Positions 15,929 through 27,684 are shown, numbered from the stretch's first letter. The stretch: DNA of 64,000 nucleotides from Allobosea vaviloviae (GCF_001298265.1 NZ_LGSZ01000059.1:1-64000), one strand, 5' to 3'. Notes: generated by a model from the letters alone, not told the origin. Numbers and translations are program-made.

Positions 15929-18043
15929 TCAATCGTCGTCGCCGATGCTGAAATCGACCCTGCCCATACGCCGCGCGGCGTCCTTCAGCGAAGGGATGTC
16001 GATCGGTAGAACAAGCTGATCGATGATCTCCTTCAGCATCGGCAGTGGCAGCGAACGGACGTACTGGTCCTGGACGGAGCGGCGTTCGTGGCTCTCATGC
16101 CCAGCGAGTTCATCAACCAAATGCGGAGCGATACCGGCCCGAAGCAAGCGGTTGATAAAGGTCAGTCGGAAAGAATGAAAATCGTTGTTGGTGGGCGCAC
16201 AGAGCCAGTCGCAAAATCGCCCGAACCAGTCGCCGAAGCGGGCGCCGTGATAGCCTGCCGCATCCTGCAGCCTAGCCTCAGGAAACAACATTTCAGTCGC
16301 CTCCCTGCCCAAGACACGCTCCTCGATGAATCCCAGTTCGATGATGTTCTTGTGGAGCGGCACCAAACGCGGACTACCTGAGTCCTTGAGACGCAAGACA
16401 CCTAGCTCGGGAGGATCACTCATCAGGTCGAAATGATAGATGCCGCTCGCGGGATCCTGTTGAACATGCCCGACCTTGAGCTGAAAAAACTCTTCCCTAC
16501 GCATCCCATGATGTGGTCCGAGCAGGCATCCCCAATACCGGTCGTCACGATTGATCTGCTCTCCCGGATGCTTCCACCAATAGCGCGAGCGCTGGCCGGT
16601 CAAGACCGGGGCCTCGAAGAGCTTGGTCAGCATGGGTTCGTGCCATTCGTCCCGCTTTGCCTTGGCCTTCAGCGAACGGCCGGAGACTTTGGGAATGTCG
16701 ATGAAGAGCCCATCGAAAATCTGTCCGTGGCCGGATGTCAGCAGGCCTTTCCGTTCCGCCCAGCGCCAAAATTCAGCAAGACAGGAGTGGTGGCGGTCAT
16801 AGGTTTTGGGATCAAGCATCTCATGCTTCGACTGAGACCTGTCGCCCTTCCGATGAGCGGCCTCGATCGCCTGGTTTTCGGCCACTGCGACCTGAGAGAC
16901 CATTTTGAGACCGTCGGTCGCCCGCATGCGGCACCAACGCGTGTTGTGCGCATACTTTGACGGAAGGGACAGCATGATGAGCTTGAATTCGTCTGCATCG
17001 GCCTTGGTGTAGGCCCCCGGCGCTCGGTTCTCGCAGATTTCGACAAAGACCCGCCGCGTCGATTTTGCTTGGATCTGTTGCTGCTTGCCCCACTCATTTT
17101 TGACCGCCTTCTCGCTCGTGAAGCGGACCCAAAGGTCCTCGAACAAGGGAAGATCTGCCCCGCTCTCGCTTGACGCGATCAGTTGGTCGGCGGCAGCGAC
17201 AGTCTGGGTGCTTGGAACGGTGGCGATCGACGACTCTGGGACGGCAGGTCGTGGTTCCGGGGAGGCGCGATCTTCGGCGGCACGATCGGAAGCGCGAGCG
17301 ACCGCATCAGCAGCTGCCACCGGCAGGATCGCGATGTCGTCGCGCCGATAGCCTTCGAGAGACCGTTCAGCAGCAACCTCGTCAGCCGAGTGATTGAGGA
17401 AAGCCTGCCAGTCCTGTTCAGCGATGAAGGCGTCCAGCCGGTCGCCTTTCTTCAATCTGCCGAGAACATTGATGATGCGACCCGTCAGGGCGTCCTCGCC
17501 GGCGCTGGTGCCGGACAGACCGCCGTCAATATTATCGGCCGCTGCCTTGGCTCGCCGTATCAGGCCGCTCGCGACGACGTCGCGCAGCAGGATTTCCTGA
17601 TCGACTTGAACGGAACGCCCCTCGCGGGCCAGCGACTTCGCGAGAAGGGCAGCGGAGATCGTACCCTCGCGCTTCTGGTCTGCGGCGATAGCAGCAGCGA
17701 TGCCGCGCAAAAACGCGCTGCGACCGGCCGGTGTATCGATCTCGAGGCGCCCTGTTGCCGTCTCCAGATCGACGCGTTCGGCCTCGGCAAAGAAACCGCC
17801 GCCGATCCGCCTGGTCAGGGCAGCGACGTCGTCCAAGCTCATTCCCGGCTGATTTCGCACGGTCATGAAGAGCACCTCCGTTTCTTGCCAGAGCGCTCCT
17901 GCCATCCGGCGACGTTCGCCGGGGCTTGCGCGCCCTAGGGATCGGACGATTTCGCGGACCGCGAATCGCCGCTCCAGATCGGATGGAATTTTACGACGGA
18001 AGAGGGTGATGGCCCCCCTGGTCCTTAAGCACGTGGTAAACAC
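15929..18043 (-). CDS. Tyrosine recombinase/integrase with long N-terminal region (DUF6538-like start)
   Basis: At 704 residues this is much longer than a standard integrase. The start (GAITLFRRKIPSDLERRF, REIVRSLGRASPGERRR) matches the DUF6538-type SAM-like module found in large alphaproteobacterial recombinases. A ~200-residue poorly conserved middle follows, then a core-binding domain (LPLFEDLWVRFTSEKAVKNE) and the catalytic domain. The catalytic set is present: Arg in GMRREEFFQL, His-x-x-Arg in FHSFRLTFINR, His in LAGHESHERR and Tyr in QDQYVRSLPLPML. GTG start at 18041-18043. It lies 139 bases from the 3' end of tRNA-Gln and points away from it, the usual layout for an element integrated at a tRNA. 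The protein looks intact. Confidence 0.9.
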   Translation of the reverse strand: MFTTCLRTRGAITLFRRKIPSDLERRFAVREIVRSLGRASPGERRRMAGALWQETEVLFMTVRNQPGMSLDDVAALTRRIGGGFFAEAERVDLETATGRLEIDTPAGRSAFLRGIAAAIAADQKREGTISAALLAKSLAREGRSVQVDQEILLRDVVASGLIRRAKAAADNIDGGLSGTSAGEDALTGRIINVLGRLKKGDRLDAFIAEQDWQAFLNHSADEVAAERSLEGYRRDDIAILPVAAADAVARASDRAAEDRASPEPRPAVPESSIATVPSTQTVAAADQLIASSESGADLPLFEDLWVRFTSEKAVKNEWGKQQQIQAKSTRRVFVEICENRAPGAYTKADADEFKLIMLSLPSKYAHNTRWCRMRATDGLKMVSQVAVAENQAIEAAHRKGDRSQSKHEMLDPKTYDRHHSCLAEFWRWAERKGLLTSGHGQIFDGLFIDIPKVSGRSLKAKAKRDEWHEPMLTKLFEAPVLTGQRSRYWWKHPGEQINRDDRYWGCLLGPHHGMRREEFFQLKVGHVQQDPASGIYHFDLMSDPPELGVLRLKDSGSPRLVPLHKNIIELGFIEERVLGREATEMLFPEARLQDAAGYHGARFGDWFGRFCDWLCAPTNNDFHSFRLTFINRLLRAGIAPHLVDELAGHESHERRSVQDQYVRSLPLPMLKEIIDQLVLPIDIPSLKDAARRMGRVDFSIGDDD

Positions 18044-18182
18044 ACCGCGTCTCCGGCGCCCAGCCAGTGGACCTGTCCGGTGGACCTAGGCGACGCCGCC
18101 CACGAGACAGGGCGCGAAAAAGCTCAAGGAAATCAATGAATATCTGAGAATCTAGAAGCCATTTCGGTTAGAAACCTGGAAA

Positions 18183-18256
18183 TGGCTGGGGGACTAGGAT
18201 TCGAACCTAGACAACCAGAGTCAGAGTCTGGGGTCCTACCGTTAGACGATCCCCCA
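18183..18256 (-). tRNA. tRNA-Gln (CTG)
   Basis: On the minus strand the cloverleaf starts TGGGGGATCGTCTAACGGTA and has the anticodon stem CCAGA/TCTGG around the loop CTCTGAC, so the anticodon is CTG (codon CAG). The T-arm is GGTTCGAATCC and the acceptor closes TCCCCCA-G-CCA with CCA encoded. The adjacent recombinase gene downstream suggests that its 3' end serves as an attachment site. Confidence 0.96.
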
Positions 18257-18441
18257 ATGGCGAAGGGCGCGGTCGGCTGCGCTCGGCCTTGGTGAGCCGG
18301 GGGTCTAATCAAAGCTTCGCCGAATGGCAAGCCCCAGATTGCGCCCCGCCCTGCAATCGCGTGACGCCCCCGTCGGACATGCCGCCAGCCGCTCTCGTAC
18401 GAAGGAAAGGCCAGCGGCAGCACCGCCCTTCCCCGGCACCC

Positions 18442-19956
18442 TCAAGCGCCGCTCAGGGTCCGACGCACGCTGTCGCGCCAGCCGTCGATCTTGCGGCTGC
18501 GCTCGCTTGGCGCCATGCCCGGCGTGAAGCGCCTCTCGAGCCTCCAGAGATCGGCGAAGCGGTCGGGCTCCGGCAGCAGGCCGGCGTCGAGGCCGGCGAG
18601 ATAGGCCGCGCCCAGCGCCGTCGTCTCGCGCAGGCTCGGCCGGTCGACCGGCAGGTCGAGAAGGTCGGCGAGGCGCTGCATCGTCCAGTCGGAGGCCGCC
18701 ATGCCGCCGTCGACGCGCAAGACCGAGCGGACCGCCTTGCTTCCTGGCCCTGCCTCAGGCCAGTCGGCGTGCATCGCCTCGATCAGGTCGAGCGTCTGGT
18801 AGCAGACGCTTTCCAGCGCGGCCTTGGCGAATTCGCGTGGCCCGCTGCCGCGCGTCAGCCCGAAGATCGCGCCCCGCGCCTGCGCATCCCAATGCGGCGC
18901 ACCCAGGCCCACGAAAGCCGGCACGAGGTAGACGTCCTGCGCCGGGTCGGCCGCGCGCGCCAGCGGGCCGGTTTCGCTGGCGTCCTTGATGATGCCGAGC
19001 CCGTCGCGCAGCCATTGCACGGCGGCGCCCGCGATGAAGATCGATCCCTCCAACGCATAACTGCGTCGGCGATTGAGCTGATAGGCGATGGTCGAGAGCA
19101 GCCGATGCTTCGAGGCGACCGGCGTCTCTCCCGTGTTGAGCAGGGCAAAGCAACCGGTGCCATAGGTGGATTTGACCATGCCGGGCGAGAAACAGGCTTG
19201 GCCGATCGTCGCCGCCTGCTGGTCCCCGGCGATGCCGCGCACGGGGATCGCGGCGCCGAAAAGGTCGGGAGCCGTCTCGCCGAAAAGCGTCGCGCAATCC
19301 CTGACCTCCGGCAGCAGCGCGGCGGGAATGCCGAACAACGCGAGCAGATCGTCGTCCCAGACGCCACGATGAATGTCGAAGATCATGCTGCGCGAGGCGT
19401 TGGTCGCGTCGGTCGCATGCACCGCCCCGCCGGTCAGGCGCCAGAGCAGGAAGGAATCGACCGTCCCGAAGGCGAGTTCGCCGGCCTCGGCGCGGCGGCG
19501 CGCGCCCGGCACGTTGTCGAGCAGCCAGGCGATCTTGGTCGCGGAGAAATACGGATCGATGCGCAAGCCGGTGCGGGCCGCCACCAGCGCCTCATGGCCG
19601 GCCGCGACCAGATCGGCGCAGGTCCCGGCGGTGCGCCGGTCCTGCCAGACGATGGCGCGGTGGATCGCGCGCCCGGTCCGGCGGTCCCAGACCAGCGTCG
19701 TCTCGCGCTGGTTGGTGATTCCGATGGCGGCGATGGCCGCTGCATCGAGGCCTGCCTTGCGAAGCGCCTCGCGGCAGGTCGACAGCACGCCCTCCCAGAT
19801 GTCCTCGGGCTCGTGCTCGACCCAGCCCGAGGCAGGGAAATGCTGCGCGAATTCGCGCTGGGCGCTGGCGACGACCTCGAGCTTCGAATCGAAGATCAGC
19901 GCACGCGATGACGTCGTGCCCTGGTCGATCGCGAGGATGTGGCGTGCCACGGTCAT
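18442..19956 (-). CDS. glpK: Glycerol kinase
   Basis: A 504-residue FGGY-family kinase that phosphorylates glycerol to glycerol 3-phosphate with ATP. The N-terminal phosphate loop is [15 protein letters not shown], then [18 protein letters not shown] and [10 protein letters not shown], the FGGY signature region with [29 protein letters not shown], and the C-terminal adenosine motif [20 protein letters not shown]. Full family length. ATG 19954-19956 has AGGAGG-type spacing (GGAGG 7 bases upstream). It stands alone without glpF or glpD nearby and is divergent from ppx. Cytosolic, probably feeding phospholipid or central metabolism. Confidence 0.97.
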   Translation of the reverse strand: MTVARHILAIDQGTTSSRALIFDSKLEVVASAQREFAQHFPASGWVEHEPEDIWEGVLSTCREALRKAGLDAAAIAAIGITNQRETTLVWDRRTGRAIHRAIVWQDRRTAGTCADLVAAGHEALVAARTGLRIDPYFSATKIAWLLDNVPGARRRAEAGELAFGTVDSFLLWRLTGGAVHATDATNASRSMIFDIHRGVWDDDLLALFGIPAALLPEVRDCATLFGETAPDLFGAAIPVRGIAGDQQAATIGQACFSPGMVKSTYGTGCFALLNTGETPVASKHRLLSTIAYQLNRRRSYALEGSIFIAGAAVQWLRDGLGIIKDASETGPLARAADPAQDVYLVPAFVGLGAPHWDAQARGAIFGLTRGSGPREFAKAALESVCYQTLDLIEAMHADWPEAGPGSKAVRSVLRVDGGMAASDWTMQRLADLLDLPVDRPSLRETTALGAAYLAGLDAGLLPEPDRFADLWRLERRFTPGMAPSERSRKIDGWRDSVRRTLSGA

Positions 19957-20204
19957 CCCGGCCTCCTTCCCTGAAATCCGCGCCCGTCCACAGGGGCGCT
20001 GCCGCCGGGACACTGGCCGAAGGCTGCATCCCAGGGCAAGACCCGCCCTTGGCACGGGTACAACCCAATGTTCCGCTTGGCACCACGCTCCCGCTGTTGT
20101 TACGCTCCGTTCCAAAGAGGCAGCCGGGTTTTTGCCCGGCTCAGCCGCAGCGCCCGGGCCGATGCGCTTTTGGGGCAGGTGCGGCCGGCCAGAGGAACGA
20201 CAGA

Positions 20205-21353
20205 GTGGCGGTCGAGGACCGGCAGGAGCGGAATGTCGCGACGGTGGCGCTTCCGCAGTTTCACGGCGCCGACCCGGATGTGGGCGACGCACCGCACAAG
20301 GCTGTGTCGACGAAGCAGCCTGCCGCGATAGCGGGCTCCGCGATCGGCGACACCCGGATTCCCGATCAACGCCCGCCCGCCGCTACCTATGCCGCCCTCG
20401 ATCTCGGCACCAACAACTGCCGGTTGCTGATCGCGCGGCCGGCGCAGCACGGTTTCCGGGTCGTCGATGCCTTCTCGCGAATCGTCCGGCTCGGCGAGGG
20501 GTTGGCGGCCAGCAGCAGGCTTTGCGACGCGGCGATGGACCGTGCGGTCGAGGCCCTGAAAATCTGCCGCGGCAAGATGGCCCATCGCAATGTCACGCGC
20601 GCCAGGCTGGTGACGACCGAGGCCTGTCGCGCGGCGATCAACGGCTCCGATTTCGTCGGCCGCGTCGCGGCCGAGGCCGAGCTCCAGCTCGAGATCATCG
20701 ACCAGCGCACCGAAGCCACGCTGGCGGTCTCGGGCTGCGCGGCGCTGGCCGACCCGGCCGCCGAGGGCGTGATCGTCTTTGACATCGGCGGCGGCTCGAC
20801 CGAGATCGTCTGGATGGGCGGGCGCCACGAGGCGCGCGATCCCGCCGCCCGCATCCGCGAATGGGCCTCGCTGCCCATCGGCGTGGTCACGGTCGCCGAG
20901 CGGCATGGCGGCGTCGATGTTAGCCGTAGCCTATTCGAGACCATGGTCGAGGAATGCGGCAGGGAACTTGCCCCTTTCGCGAAGAAGGCCGCAGCCGCGC
21001 GCAACGCCCGGAACTTCCACCTGCTGGGCACCTCGGGCACGGTCACGACCGTCGCCGGCATCCATCTCGGCCTGCCCCGCTACGACCGCCGCGAGGTCGA
21101 TGGCTTGTGGATGCGGCAGGAGGACATTCTGACGGTCATCGACCGGCTCGTCGAAATGGACTATGCAGCCCGCGCGGCCAATGCCTGCATCGGCCGCGAG
21201 CGGGCCGATCTCGTGCTGGCCGGCTGCGCCATCTTCGAGGCGATCCGGCGCGCCTTTCCCAGCGAGCGGGTCCGCATCGCCGACCGGGGCCTGCGCGAAG
21301 GCATCCTGCTCAGGATGATGCACGAGGACCGCGCCTGGTGGCGCCGGAGATGA
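20205..21353 (+). CDS. Exopolyphosphatase / pppGpp phosphohydrolase family (Ppx/GppA)
   Basis: About 382 residues with the actin-like ASKHA fold. The phosphate-1 motif is [18 protein letters not shown], followed by [30 protein letters not shown] and the phosphate-2 motif [18 protein letters not shown], then [20 protein letters not shown]. The family hydrolyses inorganic polyphosphate or converts pppGpp to ppGpp; this short form lacks the C-terminal HD domain. GTG 20205 is chosen because GAGGA lies just upstream; longer open sequence to 19908 overlaps glpK. RlmE follows 42 bases later, an arrangement conserved in Rhizobiales. Confidence 0.9.
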   Translation: MAVEDRQERNVATVALPQFHGADPDVGDAPHKAVSTKQPAAIAGSAIGDTRIPDQRPPAATYAALDLGTNNCRLLIARPAQHGFRVVDAFSRIVRLGEGLAASSRLCDAAMDRAVEALKICRGKMAHRNVTRARLVTTEACRAAINGSDFVGRVAAEAELQLEIIDQRTEATLAVSGCAALADPAAEGVIVFDIGGGSTEIVWMGGRHEARDPAARIREWASLPIGVVTVAERHGGVDVSRSLFETMVEECGRELAPFAKKAAAARNARNFHLLGTSGTVTTVAGIHLGLPRYDRREVDGLWMRQEDILTVIDRLVEMDYAARAANACIGRERADLVLAGCAIFEAIRRAFPSERVRIADRGLREGILLRMMHEDRAWWRRR

Positions 21354-21395
21354 CATGACGCCTTCGACGACGCCGGCCATGCGGGGAACGCAGGC

Positions 21396-22349
21396 ATGAG
21401 CACCGGCAAATCAGGCGGCAGGACCGCCGGCAAAACGGCGGGCAAGGCCAGAAGCAAGACCAGCAGCAAGCCGGTCGCGCGGATCCCCGGCAAACCTGCT
21501 GCACGGGTCGCGCTCAAGACGGCTACGAAGTCGGCTGGCACGACGGAAAGCGCCAGTCTCGGGACAGCCGCGAAGGCCGCGGCAGGCACGGCTGGCAAGA
21601 CCGGCGGCAAGGTGGTCGGCGTTGCCGGCAAGTCCGGCGGCGCGCGCGACATGCGCGTCAAGGTCAAGAAAGCCGGCAAGCTCAAGCACTCCTCGCAGCT
21701 CTGGCTCGAGCGCCAGCTCAACGACCCGTATGTGAAGCGGGCCCGCGAGATGGGCTATCGCTCGCGCGCCGCCTTCAAGATCGAGGAGATGGACGACCGC
21801 TTCAAATTCCTGAAATCGGGCCAGAAGCTGATCGATCTCGGCTGCGCGCCCGGCGGCTGGTGCCAGATCGCGGCGATGCGCGTCGGGCTGGAGAAGGGCA
21901 AGGGCCGCATCGTCGGAATCGACCTGCTGCCCGTCGACCCGATTCCCGGCGTCGACCTGATCGAGATGGATTTCATGGCCGACGAAGCCCCTGCCCTGCT
22001 GACGCGGCGGCTGGGAGGGCGCGCCGATGGTGTGATGTCGGACATGGCGGCCAACACCACCGGCCACAAGAAGACCGACCACCTCAAGATCATCGCGCTC
22101 GCCGAGGCCGCGCTGGAGTTCACCCACACCATCCTGGCGCCCGGCGGCTTCTTTCTCGCCAAGCTGTTCCAGGGTGGCGAGAGCGCCGAATTGCTGGCGC
22201 AGCTCAAGCGCGACTTCACGACCGTGCGCAACCTCAAGCCGGGCGCAAGCCGCTCGGATTCCTCGGAACTGTACGTGCTGGCGACGGGGTTCCGGCGTAA
22301 GGCGGAGACGGCGCAAGGCGTCGAGGCGGCGGCCCCCTCCGAGGGGTAG
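21396..22349 (+). CDS. rlmE: 23S rRNA (uridine-2'-O)-methyltransferase RlmE with basic N-terminal extension
   Basis: A 317-residue SAM-dependent enzyme that 2'-O-methylates U2552 of 23S rRNA during 50S assembly. The catalytic K-D-K-E set is visible: Lys in RSRAAFKIEEMDDRF, Asp in VMSDMAANTTGHKKTDH, Lys in GGFFLAKLFQGGES and Glu in SSELYVLATGFRR. The SAM loop is LIDLGCAPGGWCQI. The first ~85 residues are low-complexity and rich in Lys, Ala, Gly and Thr (TAGKTAGKARSKTSSKP), absent from the ~209-residue E. coli protein. Such a tail may add rRNA affinity. Downstream of ppx on the same strand. Confidence 0.95.
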   Translation: MSTGKSGGRTAGKTAGKARSKTSSKPVARIPGKPAARVALKTATKSAGTTESASLGTAAKAAAGTAGKTGGKVVGVAGKSGGARDMRVKVKKAGKLKHSSQLWLERQLNDPYVKRAREMGYRSRAAFKIEEMDDRFKFLKSGQKLIDLGCAPGGWCQIAAMRVGLEKGKGRIVGIDLLPVDPIPGVDLIEMDFMADEAPALLTRRLGGRADGVMSDMAANTTGHKKTDHLKIIALAEAALEFTHTILAPGGFFLAKLFQGGESAELLAQLKRDFTTVRNLKPGASRSDSSELYVLATGFRRKAETAQGVEAAAPSEG

Positions 22350-22361
22350 CGGGTCAAGCGC

Positions 22362-22546
22362 CTACGGAAGCAGATCCCTGGGCAGTTCATCAGGCCGGTA
22401 GATTCCGGGCCTGTCCTTCTTGGCCATTCGGTAAATCCAGAAACACAGGCCGGCGAGACCGAGCAACGGCAGGGTCGCTTCCATACGCGGCACCGTTCCC
22501 TGCACGGCCGGCGTGGCCGGAGACCTCGGCGCCGGCATCGCGCAAC
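22362..22546 (-). pseudogene. Truncated tandem copy of the neighbouring membrane protein's 3' end
   Basis: The minus-strand frame GLAGLCFWIYRMAKKDRPGI then YRPDELPRDLLP, stop at 22362, parallels the C-terminus of the gene at 22603-23253 (GFWIHQSIEKAKPGVYRPDA, LPRDLFP). Just upstream, 22514-22543 matches 27 of 30 bases of the DHA2 transporter's 3' region at 23353-23382 (frame DAGAEVSGH). The remnant therefore joins a piece of the transporter end to the last ~45 codons of its downstream neighbour, consistent with a tandem duplication followed by internal deletion. No start codon or upstream region is convincing. Confidence 0.7.
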
Positions 22547-22602
22547 GCGCTCAAACCGCCCTGTCGACGGTGTGAACGCCGCACCACCACCATGCTGCGC
22601 GT

Positions 22603-23253
22603 TCACGGAAACAGGTCCCGCGGCAGCGCATCGGGCCTGTAGACGCCGGGCTTGGCCTTCTCGATCGACTGATGGATCCAGAAGCCGAAACCCACGAGCC
22701 CGGCCACGGGAAAAAGCATTTGCAGGACCGGAATCGTGCCGTCGAGGGTCTTGTAGAGGATCGACGCGCCGGCACCGCCAAAGACGGCCAGGAACACGAT
22801 CCAGACGGCCTCCATGACCTTGTGCCGGCCTTCGCTGACGCCGCGCAGGAAGCGGATGCGCGCTGCATCCGCTGCGGGAATGCGGCGATGCAATTCCTCG
22901 ACGAAGGCGATGAAGACCGGATCGCGCGCCGGATCGTCCCCACCCCAGGGCGAGCTGGAATGCACGAAGAGCGGCTTGCCGCTGCCGAAGCTCAGCTCGG
23001 CCATGGCCTCCCAGGGGCTGTTCTTGCCGCCATGCACCGCCTGCAGCCTGACGCTGCGCAGATTCGAAAAGGCCCGCAGTCCCGTCCGGCCGTCGAGCGT
23101 GTAGTCGATACCCTCATCAGTCAGCGTCAGCCTGGCCTCGGCCAGCTTCAGCCGCATGCCGCCATCGCTGATGGCGAGGTCGAACTGCGCCCTGGGCTTG
23201 TTTGCAGCCGGCTCCATCGCACGATTGTGCGCTGCCGTAGCGGCGGATGACAA
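22603..23253 (-). CDS. Conserved membrane protein of unknown function
   Basis: A 216-residue protein. The soluble first part (about residues 20-145) looks like a mixed alpha/beta domain (DGIDYTLDGRTG-like strands, FSNLRSVRLQAVHGGKNSPW, DPVFIAFVEELHRRIP). Two hydrophobic helices follow (VWIVFLAVFGGAGASILY and LFPVAGLVGFGFWIH), ending in a proline-rich YRPDALPRDLFP tail. I do not recognise a named family. It begins 24 bases after the DHA2 transporter stop on the same strand, so it is probably co-transcribed. A truncated second copy of its 3' end lies downstream at 22362-22546. Confidence 0.8.
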   Translation of the reverse strand: MSSAATAAHNRAMEPAANKPRAQFDLAISDGGMRLKLAEARLTLTDEGIDYTLDGRTGLRAFSNLRSVRLQAVHGGKNSPWEAMAELSFGSGKPLFVHSSSPWGGDDPARDPVFIAFVEELHRRIPAADAARIRFLRGVSEGRHKVMEAVWIVFLAVFGGAGASILYKTLDGTIPVLQMLFPVAGLVGFGFWIHQSIEKAKPGVYRPDALPRDLFP

Positions 23254-23276
23254 GCTGCCGGCTCGAGCAGAGCTGG

Positions 23277-24875
23277 CTATTCGAGCGGTTTCTGGTCCGA
23301 AATCGCCTGGGCCGTCGCCTTGGGCGCGCTTGTCGGCGCGCCGCCCAACATATGGCCGGAGACCTCCGCCCCGGCATCGGGCGCAAGCCGCACCATCATG
23401 AAGACCGAGGAAGCCGAGATCAGCCCGACCAGGACGAAGGCCGGCCAGAAATCGCCCGCGCCCAGCGTCGTACCCCCATGAACCGAATGCGCCGTCTCCA
23501 GGGCGAAGGCGCCGATGGTGACGCCCATGCTCAGCGACAATTGCTGCGCCACGCTCGACAGGCTGGTCGCGCCCGACATCTCCTTGTTGGAGATATCAGC
23601 ATAGCTGAGTGCGTTGATCCCAGTAAACTGCAGCGAGCGGAAGCAGCCGCCGATCAGCAGCACGGACAGCATCAGCCAGTGCGGCGTCAGCGGCGTGAAC
23701 AGCCCCGATGCCGCCAGGAATGCCGCACCGACGACGGCGTTGACCGTCAAAACGCGCCGGAAGCCGAAGCGCGCCAGGATGGTCTTCGCCAGCGTCTTCA
23801 TCAACAGCGCTCCGGCCGCCGAGACGAAGGTGATCAGCCCTGATTGCAGAGCGTCGAGCCCGAATCCCAGTTGCAGCATCAGCGGCAGCAGGAACGGGAT
23901 CGCACCGATCCCGGTGCGGAAGATCGAGCCGCCGACGACGCCGATGCGGTAGGTCGGGATCTTCAGCAGCGCGAGATTCAGCACGGGATGGGTGACGCGC
24001 CGCGAATGGAACCAGTAGGCGACGAGCGCCGCGACGCCGGCTGCGACACAGGCATAGGACACGGCCTCGGGCACGAGATGTCGCCCGCCCGTCGCCAGCC
24101 CCAGCATCAGGCTGGCGAAGCCGAAGGCCGAGAGGATGAAGCCCTTGATATCGAGCGGGGCGACATCCTCCTCGCGGACATCCTCGAAGAACAGGCTCGC
24201 CAGCACGATTCCGATCAGCCCGATCGGGATGTTGATGAAAAAGATCCAGCGCCAGTCGAAATAGGTCGTGATGAAGCCGCCCAGCGGCGGGCCGACCACG
24301 GGCCCCACCAGCGCCGGCACCGTCAGATAGGCGAGCGCGCCGACGAGTTCGGACTTGCTGACGCTGCGCAGGATCACCAGCCGCCCGACCGGCACCATCA
24401 TCGCCCCGCCCATGCCCTGGATGAAGCGCGCGCCGACGAAGGCGCCGAGCGAGTTCGACAGCGCACACAGCATCGAGCCGAGCATGAACACCCCGAGCGC
24501 CGCCCGGAAGATCGTCCGCGCACCATAGCGGTCAGCCATCCAGCCGGAGATGGGGATGAAGACGGCCAGGCTGACGAGATAGGAGGTCAGTGCCAACTTC
24601 AGCGCGATCGGATCCTCGCCCAGTGACTGCGCGATCACCGGTAGCGAGGTCGCGATCACCGTCGAATCGGTGTTCTCCATGAAGAGCGCACAGGCCACGA
24701 TCAGGGGCAGGAGTTTGGCGCGCTGCAAGACAGGCTTCCGCTTCGTTTCGGCCAGCCATACTGCCGGTGGGCCTCCATGGCGAGAGACCGACAGACGATT
24801 TGCGCCCGCTCGCGCTGCGGATGTGCGCCTGGCGCATGGCTTCAACGTCAGCTCCGGAAGCCGGCTCACGACCAT
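23277..24875 (-). CDS. MFS transporter, DHA2 (EmrB/QacA-like) family
   Basis: About 532 residues with the 14-helix plan of DHA2 drug:H+ antiporters. It shows LPLIVACALFMENTDSTVIA, the motif A region GWMADRYGARTIFR, GARFIQGMGGAMMVPVGRLV and motif C GPVVGPPLGGFITTYFDWRW with IFFINIPIGLIGIV. The inner membrane is expected. The start is uncertain: ATG 24873-24875 is the only ATG before the first helix and gives a ~50-residue lead. The C-terminal tail APDAGAEVSGHMLGGAP is partially duplicated at 22514-22543. Substrates are unknown; the family exports drugs and other amphiphiles. Confidence 0.9.
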   Translation of the reverse strand: MVVSRLPELTLKPCARRTSAARAGANRLSVSRHGGPPAVWLAETKRKPVLQRAKLLPLIVACALFMENTDSTVIATSLPVIAQSLGEDPIALKLALTSYLVSLAVFIPISGWMADRYGARTIFRAALGVFMLGSMLCALSNSLGAFVGARFIQGMGGAMMVPVGRLVILRSVSKSELVGALAYLTVPALVGPVVGPPLGGFITTYFDWRWIFFINIPIGLIGIVLASLFFEDVREEDVAPLDIKGFILSAFGFASLMLGLATGGRHLVPEAVSYACVAAGVAALVAYWFHSRRVTHPVLNLALLKIPTYRIGVVGGSIFRTGIGAIPFLLPLMLQLGFGLDALQSGLITFVSAAGALLMKTLAKTILARFGFRRVLTVNAVVGAAFLAASGLFTPLTPHWLMLSVLLIGGCFRSLQFTGINALSYADISNKEMSGATSLSSVAQQLSLSMGVTIGAFALETAHSVHGGTTLGAGDFWPAFVLVGLISASSVFMMVRLAPDAGAEVSGHMLGGAPTSAPKATAQAISDQKPLE

Positions 24876-25015
24876 GCGCTCACATCAGACCCAATGCTGA
24901 AGAATGGCGCCGGCATGCACATGCCGCGGATCAAATTCGCTTTGGCTTCGTTGTTTCAGCTGACGACGGTCAGCGTCGGGAACGCGAGCACGCCGCCTGG
25001 CGGCAAGAGGTGATC

Positions 25016-27053
<2,038 letters not shown>

Positions 27054-27077
27054 ACCGCGCACGGCCGAGCCGGCACG

Positions 27078-27109
27078 CCGTCATACCGGCTCAAGGCCCG
27101 GCATGACGG
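27078..27109. terminator. Inverted repeat after guaB
   Basis: CCGTCATACCGG and CCCGGCATGACGG face each other across CTCAAGG, forming a strong hairpin 25 bases after the guaB stop. There is no T-run, so it may be a dispersed palindromic element doubling as an mRNA end. Confidence 0.5.
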
Positions 27110-27273
27110 TTGACGGCTGATCGATCGGTCGCCTTTCCACCGTCATTTCGGTCGCAGCCCGCCCATTCGCGACCGTACGCTTGCTTTTTGACGATGGCTT
27201 GGCTTCGGTCGCAACCATAGGGTCTCCAGCCTGGATGGGCGGGCACGCCCCCGTCGGACGATCGGAGATGATC

Positions 27274-27684
27274 ATGACGCTCAAGCTGGTTTATCCCTCG
27301 CTGGCACTGATCCTCTGGATCTTCGTCGTCCTCTTCATCGTCTTCCTGCGGCGCAAGGCAGCCTTCGCCGGCAAGCAGGTTCGCAAGGGCGATGTCGCGG
27401 TCACGACGGACGCCTATCCGGAGCCTGCCCGCCTCGCCGCCAACAACTTCTCCAACCAGTTCGAAACGCCGGTCATTTTCTTCGCACTGATCATGCTGGC
27501 GATGGAAGTCGGCGCGGCGAGCTACATCATGGCCGCGCTGGCCTGGGCCTATGTCGCGACGCGCGTGGCCCACACGCTGGTCCATGTCGGCTCGAACAAT
27601 CTCAAGCTCCGCGCCTCCATCTTCGCGGTCGGCGTCGCCATCCTGTTTGGCATGTGGATCGGCGTCGTCCTCGCCGTCCTGTAG
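27274..27684 (+). CDS. MAPEG-family membrane protein
   Basis: A 136-residue inner-membrane protein with four predicted helices (LALILWIFVVLFIVFLRR; TPVIFFALIMLAMEVGAASY; IMAALAWAYVATRVAHTLVH; FAVGVAILFGMWIGVVLAVL). RLAANNFSNQFETPVIFF and RVAHTLVHVGSNNLKLRA are characteristic of the MAPEG superfamily (membrane-associated proteins in eicosanoid and glutathione metabolism), whose bacterial members are often glutathione transferase-like. GGAG 6 bases before ATG 27274 decides the start over ATG 27268. Activity is unknown. Confidence 0.88.
   Translation: MTLKLVYPSLALILWIFVVLFIVFLRRKAAFAGKQVRKGDVAVTTDAYPEPARLAANNFSNQFETPVIFFALIMLAMEVGAASYIMAALAWAYVATRVAHTLVHVGSNNLKLRASIFAVGVAILFGMWIGVVLAVL

Noticed and set aside
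19908-20204. A longer ppx start overlapping glpK
   Set aside because: The extra ~99 codons run antisense into glpK, contain no family sequence and lack a ribosome site. GTG 20205 has one.
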